Shown here in pieces: positions 54,702 to 63,236 of a DNA stretch of 64,000 bases. A model generated the notes under the pieces. The model was not told the DNA's origin. It saw nothing but the letters and a program-made list of their open reading frames with translations, and did no database searches. Both the position numbers and the translations under genes were made by a program. Source of the stretch: Rhizobiales bacterium 32-66-11 (GTDB lineage: Bacteria > Pseudomonadota > Alphaproteobacteria > Rhizobiales > Xanthobacteraceae); NCBI GenBank assembly GCA_002304505.1, contig NCEH01000030.1, forward strand, positions 1 through 64,000, written 5' to 3'. Every line of letters starts with the position of its first letter. Within the stretch, counting starts at the first letter, position 1.

Positions 54702-57397
54702 GGGCGGGGCTGCAACTGGTCGAAGATGCGATCGGGCGTGAACGGCAGGCTGGCGAACCGCACCCCCGTCGCGTCGAACAAGGCGTTGGAAATGGCCGGC
54801 GCGATGGGATTGATGGCGCATTCCCCCTGCGCCTTCGCTCCCAGCGGGCCGATGGTGTCATAGGTGTCGGCAAACAGAATCTGCGTGCGCGGCACGTCGG
54901 CGAAGCTCGGGATGCGGTAATTGCGCAGCGCCGCATTCTTCAGGTGCCCGGTGTCGTCATAATCCATGTGCTCGGTCAACGCCCAGCCGAGCCCCATGGC
55001 GATGGAACCGTTGATCTGCCCGCGGCACTGCATGGGATTGATGAGCCGGCCGATATCGGCGGCATGCACGCTCTGCAGGATCTCGATGTCGCCGGTGATG
55101 CGATGCACGGCAAGCCGGATGCCCTGCACGTTGAAGGCCACCGTGCGCGGCGAGAGATAGGCCTTGCGCTTGGCGAGGAAGCGATGGCCCGCCGCCGTGC
55201 CCTTGGCATGCAGCTCGACGAGGGAGATGCGGGCATTGCCGCCCACCACCGCATCCGCCTCCAGGGCCCAGTCGTCGGGCTTGGTTGCGGTGATGCGGGC
55301 GACATAGGAGAGGATGTTCTGGCGCAGCGCGGTCGCGGTCAGCATCACCGCTTGCCCGGCCACCACCGTACCGGTACTGGCGAAGGTGCCGGTGTCGAAC
55401 GGCGCCTTGTCGGTGTCGGCATTGATGATGTCGATGTCCTGCGCCCGCGCGCCGAGCACGCTCGCGGCCAGCTGGCGATGGGAGGTCACCGAGCCATTGC
55501 CCATTTCGGTGGAGCCGACGGCGAGGTGATAGCGCCCATCGGGCAGAAGCTCCATCACCGCTCCGGAGCGATGCTCGGTCGGCGGGCCGGATTCCAACAT
55601 GGCGAGCGCGATGCCGGTGCCTTCGGCCCAATGCTCGCCCGCAGGCACGGGCCGACGCGGGCCGGTGGCGAGGGCCTCCTCCACCAGATCCATGCACTGG
55701 TCGAGGCCGTAGCTGCCGAACTCCACGTCCGACACGCCGCTCCAGATCGCCTCGATCCAGTCGTCGGCGGTCACCATGTTGCGGCGGCGCAAGGTGAAGG
55801 GATCGATGCCCAGCAGCTTGGCCAGATCGTCCATGGCGCATTCGATGGCGAAGGTGCTCTGCGAGGCGCCATAGCCGCGAAACCCGCCGCCGGGCACCAT
55901 ATTGGTATAGACGACGAACCCTTCGCCCTTCTTGTTGGCGCAGCGATAGGCGCTCATGGGGCTGGAGAGGGAGGCGGCGAGCGTCTCGCTGCCATGGCCG
56001 CCATAGGCGCCGGTGTTGGACACGACGCGAATCTCGATGGCCGTCAGCGTGCCGTCCGCCTTGGCGCCCAGCTTCACGCGGGTGGTCATCTGGTGGCGGG
56101 TGCTGGCGCCGATGAATTGCTCCTCGCGGGTATATTCCCACTTCACCGGCCGGCCGAGCTTCAGCAGCGCGAGGACGCAGAGATCCTCGGTGAGCATTTC
56201 CTGCTTGCCGCCGAACCCGCCGCCGACGCGCTCGGTGAACACGTGCAGGTCCGCCGGGATGAAGCCGAACAGATGGCACAGCTTCTCGTGGGCAATGAAG
56301 GGCGCCTGGGAGGAGGTGCGCACATGGATGCGCCCGTCATCGCTCTTCCAGGCGATGGAGCCATGGGTTTCCAGATGCACATGCTGGACCCGCGAAGTGG
56401 TGTAGGTGCGCTCGTGGATGGCATCGGCCTCAGCGAATCCTTCGGCGATGCTGCCCACCTCGCCGCGGATTTCCGCGAACACATTGCCATGCGCCTCGCC
56501 GCCCTTGTGGTGCAGCACCGGCGCCTGCGGGGCCATGGCCAATTCCGGATCGAACACCGCCGGCAGAACCTCGTATTCCACCGTCAGGGCGCGGCAGCCG
56601 GCTTCCGCCGCCGCCTCGCTCTCCCCCACCACCGCCGCCACCCGCTGGCCGACGAAGCGCACCACGTCATCAAGCATATAGGTGTCGTCGGGGTCGACCA
56701 GATGGTCCTCATGGGTCGCGGTGCTGTAGAGCCGGCGCGGCACGTCTTCCCAGGTGAACACCGCCAGCACGCCAGGCACCGCCAGGGCGGGCGCCTTGTC
56801 GATGGAGCGGATGCGGGCATGGGCGTGCGGCGCGCGCAGCACCTTGAGATGGGTCAGCCCGGCGACGTCCAGGTCCATGGTGTAGCGGGCATGGCCGGTG
56901 ACGATGCCAGGCCCGAACGGGTTCGGCAGGCTCGCCCCGCAGGCATTGCCGGCGATGTCGTCGCTGACATTCACCACGCCGTCGATGGCATCGTGGATCG
57001 CGGCATAGCCCGTGCAGCGGCATAGATTGCCCTTGAGATGGCGCGGCAGGTCAGCCCGCTGCGTCTCGTCGAGGGCGGCAATGGTCATGATCATGCCGGC
57101 CGAGCAATAGCCGCACTGGAACGCCTGCGCATCCAGAAACGCCTGCTGCACCGGGTGCAATGCATCGCCGCTGGCGAGCCCCTGGATGGTGGTGACCTTG
57201 CGATCAGCGGCGCGAAACGCCGGCATCAGGCAGGAATGGATGGGCGCCCCGTCCACCCACACGGTGCAGGCGCCGCAATCGCCCTGGTCGCAGCCCTTCT
57301 TGACGCCGAAATCGCCGCGCTCGCGCAGAAAGGTGCGCAGGCACTGGCCGGGGTGGGGCTCGGCGGAAAAGGCGTGTCCGTCAATGGAGAAGTTCAT
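54698..57397 (-). CDS. molybdenum hydroxylase: fused 2Fe-2S and molybdopterin-binding subunit (xanthine dehydrogenase family)
   Basis: An 899-residue fusion. Residues ~1-150 hold the two 2Fe-2S clusters (CDQGDCGACTVWVDG...C and CGYCSAGMIM...CRCTGY). From ~160 follows the molybdopterin-cytosine-dinucleotide domain (HARYTMDLDVAG, ERVGGGFGGKQEM, GGGFRGYGASQS, and near the end GRLINPMQCRGQINGSIAMG). In most relatives these are separate subunits. The FAD subunit is the gene just upstream with a 4-nt overlap. Such enzymes hydroxylate aldehydes, purines or N-heterocycles with water; the substrate is unknown. No XdhC-type maturation gene lies in the window. Confidence 0.9.
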   Translation of the reverse strand: MNFSIDGHAFSAEPHPGQCLRTFLRERGDFGVKKGCDQGDCGACTVWVDGAPIHSCLMPAFRAADRKVTTIQGLASGDALHPVQQAFLDAQAFQCGYCSAGMIMTIAALDETQRADLPRHLKGNLCRCTGYAAIHDAIDGVVNVSDDIAGNACGASLPNPFGPGIVTGHARYTMDLDVAGLTHLKVLRAPHAHARIRSIDKAPALAVPGVLAVFTWEDVPRRLYSTATHEDHLVDPDDTYMLDDVVRFVGQRVAAVVGESEAAAEAGCRALTVEYEVLPAVFDPELAMAPQAPVLHHKGGEAHGNVFAEIRGEVGSIAEGFAEADAIHERTYTTSRVQHVHLETHGSIAWKSDDGRIHVRTSSQAPFIAHEKLCHLFGFIPADLHVFTERVGGGFGGKQEMLTEDLCVLALLKLGRPVKWEYTREEQFIGASTRHQMTTRVKLGAKADGTLTAIEIRVVSNTGAYGGHGSETLAASLSSPMSAYRCANKKGEGFVVYTNMVPGGGFRGYGASQSTFAIECAMDDLAKLLGIDPFTLRRRNMVTADDWIEAIWSGVSDVEFGSYGLDQCMDLVEEALATGPRRPVPAGEHWAEGTGIALAMLESGPPTEHRSGAVMELLPDGRYHLAVGSTEMGNGSVTSHRQLAASVLGARAQDIDIINADTDKAPFDTGTFASTGTVVAGQAVMLTATALRQNILSYVARITATKPDDWALEADAVVGGNARISLVELHAKGTAAGHRFLAKRKAYLSPRTVAFNVQGIRLAVHRITGDIEILQSVHAADIGRLINPMQCRGQINGSIAMGLGWALTEHMDYDDTGHLKNAALRNYRIPSFADVPRTQILFADTYDTIGPLGAKAQGECAINPIAPAISNALFDATGVRFASLPFTPDRIFDQLQPRP

Positions 57398-58224
57398 GCG
57401 GCAGCCCCCGGCCCGGCGAGTTCCGCCCGGATTTCCTCGGCGAAATGAAAGGTGAGATGCCGCCGGTAGGCCGGCAGGCCGTTGACGTCGTCGAAATAGC
57501 CGTCGTGCGGGATCGCGGCGGCGATGGCGTGCCGCACCTCCTCCGCGCTCGGCGGGGCCGCAAAATGCAGTTGCACCGGGCGGAAAGTGGCTGCGGTGAT
57601 GGTCAGCAGCAGGTCGCCATCGGGCCCGCTGGTGCCGATCAGCAGCGCCGCCGAGCGGCCGAGGTGATAGAGCGAGGAGCGGCGGAAGGCGAAGCGCTTC
57701 TTCAGCGCCGCGGCCGGCAGATGGATGGAGCGCAGCAATTCGCCCGGCTCAAGGATGTTGGCATGGTTGCCGGTGACGAAATCCACCGCCTTCACCGTGC
57801 GCGGCGCGCCCTCGCGCGGCCAGAGCGTGTAGGTGCCTTCGAGCGCCACGGTGAGCGAGATCATGGCGCCGGCCGGCAGCGACATGCAGATATTGCCGCC
57901 GACGCTCGCCTCATGGGCGATCTTGAACGACATCAGCAGCGCCCGGCAGCACAGGGAGAGCAGCGGCCCGGCGGTCCATTCCGGCGGCGGCGCCAGCGCA
58001 TCGAGGGCGCCGATGCGGGCGGTGGCGGCAATCTTGAGGCCGTCCGGCCCCAGTGTGAAGTCGGGCCAGTCGAACGCCCGCAGGTCGATCAGCGTATCCA
58101 GGGCGGGCTGGGGCTCGGAGAACAGCCAGGTGCCGCCGGACAGCCAGGCGAAGCCCTCGCGCCAATGGGTCACCTCGGCGGCGGCGCGTGGCCGCTCGAT
58201 CTGGCGGATGGTGTTGATGTCCAT
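57394..58224 (-). CDS. FAD-binding subunit of molybdenum hydroxylase
   Basis: A 276-residue protein of the molybdopterin dehydrogenase FAD-binding family: LSGGTWLFSEPQP near the N-terminus, EASVGGNICMSLPAGAMI (the FAD motif region TxGGN) and the C-terminal CO-dehydrogenase-flavoprotein-like domain (LLLTITAATFRPVQ). It passes electrons from the Fe-S clusters of the partner to NAD or another acceptor. It overlaps the catalytic gene by ATGA. Confidence 0.88.
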   Translation of the reverse strand: MDINTIRQIERPRAAAEVTHWREGFAWLSGGTWLFSEPQPALDTLIDLRAFDWPDFTLGPDGLKIAATARIGALDALAPPPEWTAGPLLSLCCRALLMSFKIAHEASVGGNICMSLPAGAMISLTVALEGTYTLWPREGAPRTVKAVDFVTGNHANILEPGELLRSIHLPAAALKKRFAFRRSSLYHLGRSAALLIGTSGPDGDLLLTITAATFRPVQLHFAAPPSAEEVRHAIAAAIPHDGYFDDVNGLPAYRRHLTFHFAEEIRAELAGPGAAA

Positions 58225-58302
58225 GACCGGAACAGCTCCGTCGCCGATGCGTGAGGGTTTCGCGGACCAGGGCCGGCGCGCCGTCCGCGCGCCGGGTTCG
58301 CA

Positions 58303-59412
58303 TCAGGGCAATTGCGACAGGGTCGCCGGGCCGGGGCCGGGGGTGATCAGCGTCGGCCATTGCTTGGAGCCGAACGGCACCAGCGGCGGCAGGAACGGCG
58401 TCATGCCGCGCTTGGTGGCGTCGGCGATGATGGCGTCGCGCGCATCCCCGCCCATCAGTTCGTAATCCATCACCGCATTATTGCCGAAGAACAGGCCGCC
58501 CACGGTGCGATCCGCGATGATGCGGGTCAGCGAGCCGAGCATGTCTTCCGGCGTGGTGGTGAAGGAGACGGTCTCGATCAGGATCAGGCGCGAATTGATC
58601 GCCTCCGGGCCGAAGAACTGGGCGAGCACGCTGTAGAGGATGTTGTTCTGCCGTGCCACATAAATGGTGTTGCTGGCGGCATAGGTCTTGTCCCAATCCG
58701 GGCCGAGCATGGCCTTCCATTCGGCGACCACGCCCATCCAATGGGCGACCTGCGTCTGCGCGGCCCAGGCGATGCTCTTCTTGAGCTGCGGCCCCTGCTT
58801 CTTGGTGAAAGCGGCCAGGGCATCGAAGGTGATGACGCCTTTCTTCAGGCTCTCGTCCATGAAGGCGATATTGTCTTTGAGGATCTGCGCGTTGTTGGGG
58901 CGCCACTCCGCCGGCATGGTGGTCTTGTCCAGGCTGTCCAGCGCCGCCTGCATCTGCGCGCGGAACGCGGTCATGGGCGACACCCAGCTCAGGTCCGTGG
59001 GCTTGTCCACATGCGGCCCGGCCAGCACCGAGAGCACCATGGTGCTGTGGCCGATGGATTTGAGCAGCTGGTACACCTCCGGCACCGGCGGCGCCTCCAG
59101 GCGCGGCTGGCCCGGCCGGTACAGCAGGAAACGCCCGCCGGCCCCGGAGAACAGCGCCAGGATCACGGGATGCTGGGCGAGGATGTTCGCCGAAATGATC
59201 CGGCCGGAATCGCCATAGAGCGCGAACATGGCGGTGTTCAGCGCCAGAACGTCCTGTTTGGCGGTCTCCGCAGCGCTGGGCGCGGCCCCGCCGACAATGA
59301 TGTTCATGAAAGGCGGCGCTTCGGCCGCTAAAGCACCGCTGGAGCTTGTCCCGCCCAGCAGAGCCAGGCATGAAACCGCGAACGCCCGCAAGGGTCGTTT
59401 GTATCGTCCCAT
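58303..59412 (-). CDS. exported protein of unknown function
   Basis: A 369-residue protein with a signal peptide (RAFAVSCLALLGGTSSSGAL, cleavage near ALAAEA). I do not recognise the family. The mature part is mixed alpha/beta with segments GHSTMVLSVLAGPHVDKP, WRPNNAQILKDNIAFMDESL and IADRTVGGLFFGNNAVMDYE. No cysteines and no lipobox are evident. It lies 78 nt upstream of the molybdenum hydroxylase genes on the same strand and may be transcribed with them. parS and the large GH64-like gene are on its other side. Confidence 0.75.
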   Translation of the reverse strand: MGRYKRPLRAFAVSCLALLGGTSSSGALAAEAPPFMNIIVGGAAPSAAETAKQDVLALNTAMFALYGDSGRIISANILAQHPVILALFSGAGGRFLLYRPGQPRLEAPPVPEVYQLLKSIGHSTMVLSVLAGPHVDKPTDLSWVSPMTAFRAQMQAALDSLDKTTMPAEWRPNNAQILKDNIAFMDESLKKGVITFDALAAFTKKQGPQLKKSIAWAAQTQVAHWMGVVAEWKAMLGPDWDKTYAASNTIYVARQNNILYSVLAQFFGPEAINSRLILIETVSFTTTPEDMLGSLTRIIADRTVGGLFFGNNAVMDYELMGGDARDAIIADATKRGMTPFLPPLVPFGSKQWPTLITPGPGPATLSQLP

Positions 59413-59896
59413 ATTCCCCCCAAGAATTTCCGCTACGAAAGGCTTTTTCTTGCGCGAAAGCCTGACCGCAACCGCGTTAAAACGCGCCAGCCGCCCGATA
59501 TTTTTCTATTTATATCGACAATACTAGCGTTGAACCGCGCAAATTGCACGGCGGTTTGAGACGGGGCGGAAAAATTTCTTGCGATCGCGACGGCCTCCCG
59601 CCGCCCCTTCCCAGCGCCTTTGACGCGGTCCCGGCCCCGGCCGCCGCATCGGTATTTTGGTACTGGGTACGGCGGCGCGGCGGGCGAGGCACCCCCTTCG
59701 CGCGGCGGTTTCCGGCTCGCCGAAATTCATCGTCCGAACGTTCGGCCGAAAAGGCGGTTTCAACCGACGGAGAGGCGCGGAGAAGGGCCACGAAACCTCT
59801 GTTCGTCCGCGCTAACCCATTGTTTCACGTGAAACATTTTTCGCGTGCCGGCGCCGGAAACGGCCCATTTTCAAAGAAACAGGCCGGAAGCCGGGG
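59413..59896. other. 484-bp intergenic stretch carrying parS
   Basis: The spacer between the exported protein gene and the large GH64-like gene contains no convincing CDS. It holds the parS palindrome at 59821-59836, an AT-rich patch at ~59500-59525 (TTTTTCTATTTATATCGAC) suited to the promoter of the minus-strand gene at 59412, and otherwise GC-rich sequence. Confidence 0.7.
59821..59836. promoter_or_regulatory. parS: parS centromere site (ParB binding)
   Basis: TGTTTCACGTGAAACA is a perfect 16-bp palindrome identical to the canonical chromosomal parS sequence bound by ParB. It lies in an intergenic region, as an active site often does. Chromosomal parS sites cluster close to the replication origin, so this part of the window is probably origin-proximal, or belongs to a replicon that uses the same ParB. 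No parA, parB or gidB is in the window. Confidence 0.85.
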
Positions 59897-62800
59897 TCAA
59901 AAGTCCGACCCCTGGTTGTAGGCAAGATCCTCAAACCCGAAGCTATTCTCGCCATACATGCGCACCTGCTCGCGCCCGCCGGGATTATTCTCGCCGATGA
60001 CAAAGGTTTCGCCCGAGGGGGTGAGGAGCACCGGCGCATAGAAGCCGGTGGTCCCCGATACCGTCCAATGGAGGGTCTGGTTGAAGGCGCCGCCGCTGGT
60101 CGCCAGCAGGCCGGGATCGAGATGGCTGCGCACCGCCGAAAGATAGGCCTCGGTATCGCCCGCCGGCACCCCGCCGACGCTCCAGTCGCCGGTCGCGGCA
60201 TCCACGTCGATATGCACGAAGCCGAGCGTATTGGTGTTCGCGCTGCTGCCTGTGACCTGGACATCCAGCGTCTCGCCATGCTGGAGATAGACCACCGGCA
60301 GGCCGCTCATGCGCTGGCTGCCCGCAAGCACCGCCGCATCCGCCAATGTGTTGTCGGTGGTGGCGTTGAGCTCCAGGCCCGCAACCGCGATATGCAGCCC
60401 GCCGCCCGGCGCGCCGGACACATCCACCGCCGGGGTAGGATTAAGCACATGATCCCCGGTGAGGACCGCGAAGCGCAATTGCTCCCCCACCCCGAGCCAC
60501 ACCGATTGCCCGCCCTTGAGCAGGTTCACCCCATGGTCGTCCGGCGCGGCGCCGACTCGCGCGAGGATCGCATCCTGAAGCGTCACGCCTCCCCCCACCG
60601 CGCCGTCGCGCCCGATCAGCTGGCCGGTCGCATCCACCGCATAGAGCAGCAGGGTGGCCCCGGTCGCCTGGGCCGCCTGGAGCACGTCGAGCCGCACCCA
60701 ATTGCCCGCGGTGCCGCCCGCGGCCACCAGCGAAAGCCCGCCATTGCCCGCCGCCTGAAGCGCCAGGTCCGCCACGTTCACGGTGAGGGTCAGCGGGCTG
60801 GAGACCGGGCCGAGCGGCGTCGTGAAGCCGGCATCGGCGGCGGAATATTCAGTCATCGTAACGGCATAGGTGCCGTTGCCAAATTGCTGCATGGCGGAGG
60901 TGACCCACTGGCCGTCGATATCCGCGACCGCCGTGACCGGCTGCGGCCCGCTCACCCCCTGCCCCGCGAAGCTGATCTGCGCCACGTTGAGCGCGCCAAT
61001 CTTATTGGTATAGCCGGACACCCAGGAGGGGGTGCCGGTCGCCGAATTCAATCCCGTCCAGCCGAACGCCACCTCGGCGTCGGCGACGGTGATGGTATTG
61101 GTGACCTGGTTGACCTGGTTCGCCACCGCCGCGAAGACATCCCCCGCGAGGGTCCCCGCCACCGGGGCGTTGGGTGCCGGCAAGGTGGCGAGGAAGCTCG
61201 CATTGGTGTTCTGCACCAGCAGCGAAGGATCGAGCGTCGTGGTGCCGCTATAGGCGAAGCTGAGGGTGAAGGTGGGGATGGTCTGGGCGCCCGAGGACGG
61301 CGGCGTGACCAGGGCCAGCCCGTCCACCGCGAGGCTGCCCGCCTGCCCGGCATAGTCCGGATTGAGGAATTGCGAGCCCGACATGGTCGCATAGAGATTG
61401 AACGTCTTCTGCGCGTCGCCCTCGCCCACCAGCACCTGATACCAGGCAACCCCATCGGCGGCCTTGGGAATTTGGTTGATGAGGATGCTGCCTTCCGGCT
61501 GGGAAGAGCCGGCCTGCGGGCTCGCGGAATAGGTGCCGGTGGCGGAATCGTAGGCGATGTTCCAATTCTGCCAGAGGGTTGACCCGGCCGGCGGGGTGAT
61601 CGTCACTTCCTGCCACTGGGGAATGGAATTGCTTTCCCCGGCATAGAATTTCAGCGTGATCGGCGTGCCGTCCGCCAGCACCATGTTCTGGTTGGCGAAC
61701 GACATGACGATATTGGTGCCGTCGCCCACCCACACCGGCTCTGCATAGCCCCCCACGCCGGGCGCGATATAATTGTAGATGACCGGCGGAATATAGCCCT
61801 GCGGCTGCTCGCCATCATCGTACAGGGTCAGATTGATGGTGGAGACATTGGCGCTCGTCGAGGGATCGTAGACCGAGATCAGCGGCCCGCCGACGCTGTA
61901 CTGCTTCATCAGATTGTCGGAATAGCCGGACCCGTAGGAATTGGAGTTGAAGTAATAAATCTCCGAATAGGGGTCCATATAGGTCGGCGTCACCCCGCTC
62001 GTGAGGTTCTTTCCGAAGGCGTAGGTCGGGTCCCAGTTCCAGTTGGAATTGAGATCTATGGGGGACGTGATCGCGGAATTATAGGATTGGCCGGTGGTAT
62101 TGTAGAAGCCGGCGGTGAAGCCGGTGAGGAACTGGGTGAGCACCTCGCCCCACTGGTTGTTCTCCCCCGTATTCATCTCGGGCGAGGCATCGCCATATAT
62201 CTGATAGGGCGTCGCATCGGTCTGGTTGGTGTAGATCTCGACCGAGCCGAGGGTCGAATAGATGCTGTTTTCCAGGTTCGCAGGCGAGATCTTGATATAG
62301 CCCTGGATCTGGCTGCTGGCGTCCGGCGCGAGCCAGAAATTCGTGCCGTCCCATTGCAGGGAATAAGAGAAGAACCCGGCATTGTGCCAATTGCCGTTGG
62401 CATCCGGCGCGCCGTTGAAGAAGCCGGCGATGGAAATCGGCTGGTTCGCGACGCTGGTTTCAAGGCTCGTGACATAGCCGCTCCAGTCGGACGCGCTGAA
62501 GCTGTTGGGCGCGTTGACGCTGACCGCCTGGGAGGGCGAGAGGCCGGCGCGGTGGTCGCCCTGCAACGGCCCGCTGGTATAGTCGTAGACGTAGGTATTG
62601 GCGGAATTGATATCGGCGATCGCCTGGAACAGGCTGGTGCCGGTGATGCCATAGCCGCGGGTATCGGTGGTCGCGGTCCCGCCGGTGCCATAGGTGATGC
62701 CCACCTGCATCGGCAGGCCGAAGCCTTCCACCGAGGTCAGGTTGCCCACGTCGCCCGGCAAATTCTTCAGCGTCACCTCAAAGCTGTCGTAGCGGAAATC

Positions 62801-63085
62801 ATACGTGGCGGCGTTGTTCCACGAGATGTCCTGCTCGCCCGTGATCAGCGTCTGAAGATTGTTCGGCTGGGAGGGGTCCTGGCTCTGGACGATAAAATAG
62901 ATCTTGCCGCTGTTGTAGGGCTCCGGCAGGGCGATGGCGCTGCTCGCGGTGACGGCGCCGTTCTCGACCAGGGTGGTCCATTGCGGGGCACCGCTGGAAT
63001 CGAAATAGACCGAATAGGCCCACACGCCTTGTTGCCCCAGCGTTTGTTGCAGCTGCGCGCTGAGGTCGACGTTCAAAATGGTCAT
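59897..63085 (-). CDS. very large GH64/thaumatin-like protein with DUF4114-like C-terminus
   Basis: A 1062-residue acidic protein rich in Gly, Ser, Thr, Asn and Asp, with almost no Cys or Lys. There is no N-terminal signal (MTILNVDLSAQLQQTLG). Residues ~55-420 resemble the GH64 beta-1,3-glucanase/thaumatin-like fold (RYDSFEVTLKNLPGDVGNLT, VEGFGLPMQVGITYG). Several beta-rich repeats follow. The end, RMYGENSFGFEDLAYNQGSD, resembles a DUF4114 domain but stops just inside its usual DFND motif. Export by a type I system without a signal peptide would fit this composition. Function on a beta-glucan is an inference. Confidence 0.65.
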   Translation of the reverse strand: MTILNVDLSAQLQQTLGQQGVWAYSVYFDSSGAPQWTTLVENGAVTASSAIALPEPYNSGKIYFIVQSQDPSQPNNLQTLITGEQDISWNNAATYDFRYDSFEVTLKNLPGDVGNLTSVEGFGLPMQVGITYGTGGTATTDTRGYGITGTSLFQAIADINSANTYVYDYTSGPLQGDHRAGLSPSQAVSVNAPNSFSASDWSGYVTSLETSVANQPISIAGFFNGAPDANGNWHNAGFFSYSLQWDGTNFWLAPDASSQIQGYIKISPANLENSIYSTLGSVEIYTNQTDATPYQIYGDASPEMNTGENNQWGEVLTQFLTGFTAGFYNTTGQSYNSAITSPIDLNSNWNWDPTYAFGKNLTSGVTPTYMDPYSEIYYFNSNSYGSGYSDNLMKQYSVGGPLISVYDPSTSANVSTINLTLYDDGEQPQGYIPPVIYNYIAPGVGGYAEPVWVGDGTNIVMSFANQNMVLADGTPITLKFYAGESNSIPQWQEVTITPPAGSTLWQNWNIAYDSATGTYSASPQAGSSQPEGSILINQIPKAADGVAWYQVLVGEGDAQKTFNLYATMSGSQFLNPDYAGQAGSLAVDGLALVTPPSSGAQTIPTFTLSFAYSGTTTLDPSLLVQNTNASFLATLPAPNAPVAGTLAGDVFAAVANQVNQVTNTITVADAEVAFGWTGLNSATGTPSWVSGYTNKIGALNVAQISFAGQGVSGPQPVTAVADIDGQWVTSAMQQFGNGTYAVTMTEYSAADAGFTTPLGPVSSPLTLTVNVADLALQAAGNGGLSLVAAGGTAGNWVRLDVLQAAQATGATLLLYAVDATGQLIGRDGAVGGGVTLQDAILARVGAAPDDHGVNLLKGGQSVWLGVGEQLRFAVLTGDHVLNPTPAVDVSGAPGGGLHIAVAGLELNATTDNTLADAAVLAGSQRMSGLPVVYLQHGETLDVQVTGSSANTNTLGFVHIDVDAATGDWSVGGVPAGDTEAYLSAVRSHLDPGLLATSGGAFNQTLHWTVSGTTGFYAPVLLTPSGETFVIGENNPGGREQVRMYGENSFGFEDLAYNQGSDF

Positions 63086-63236
63086 GTGGCACCGGCCAGA
63101 AAGAAGATCTGGCGCTATATAGCCACGGGGCCGGAGCTCTGATCAATGCCGTCCGACGTTGCGGCAGGATTGTTATCGCCGCCGCAGAACGGGATACCGG
63201 CCGGGCGGAAATCCAGGGCCCCGGACCGGCTCCGGT

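Noticed and set aside
54944..57025. 693-codon plus-strand frame
   Set aside because: It is antisense to the molybdenum hydroxylase gene. Long antisense frames are common in DNA with very high third-position GC.
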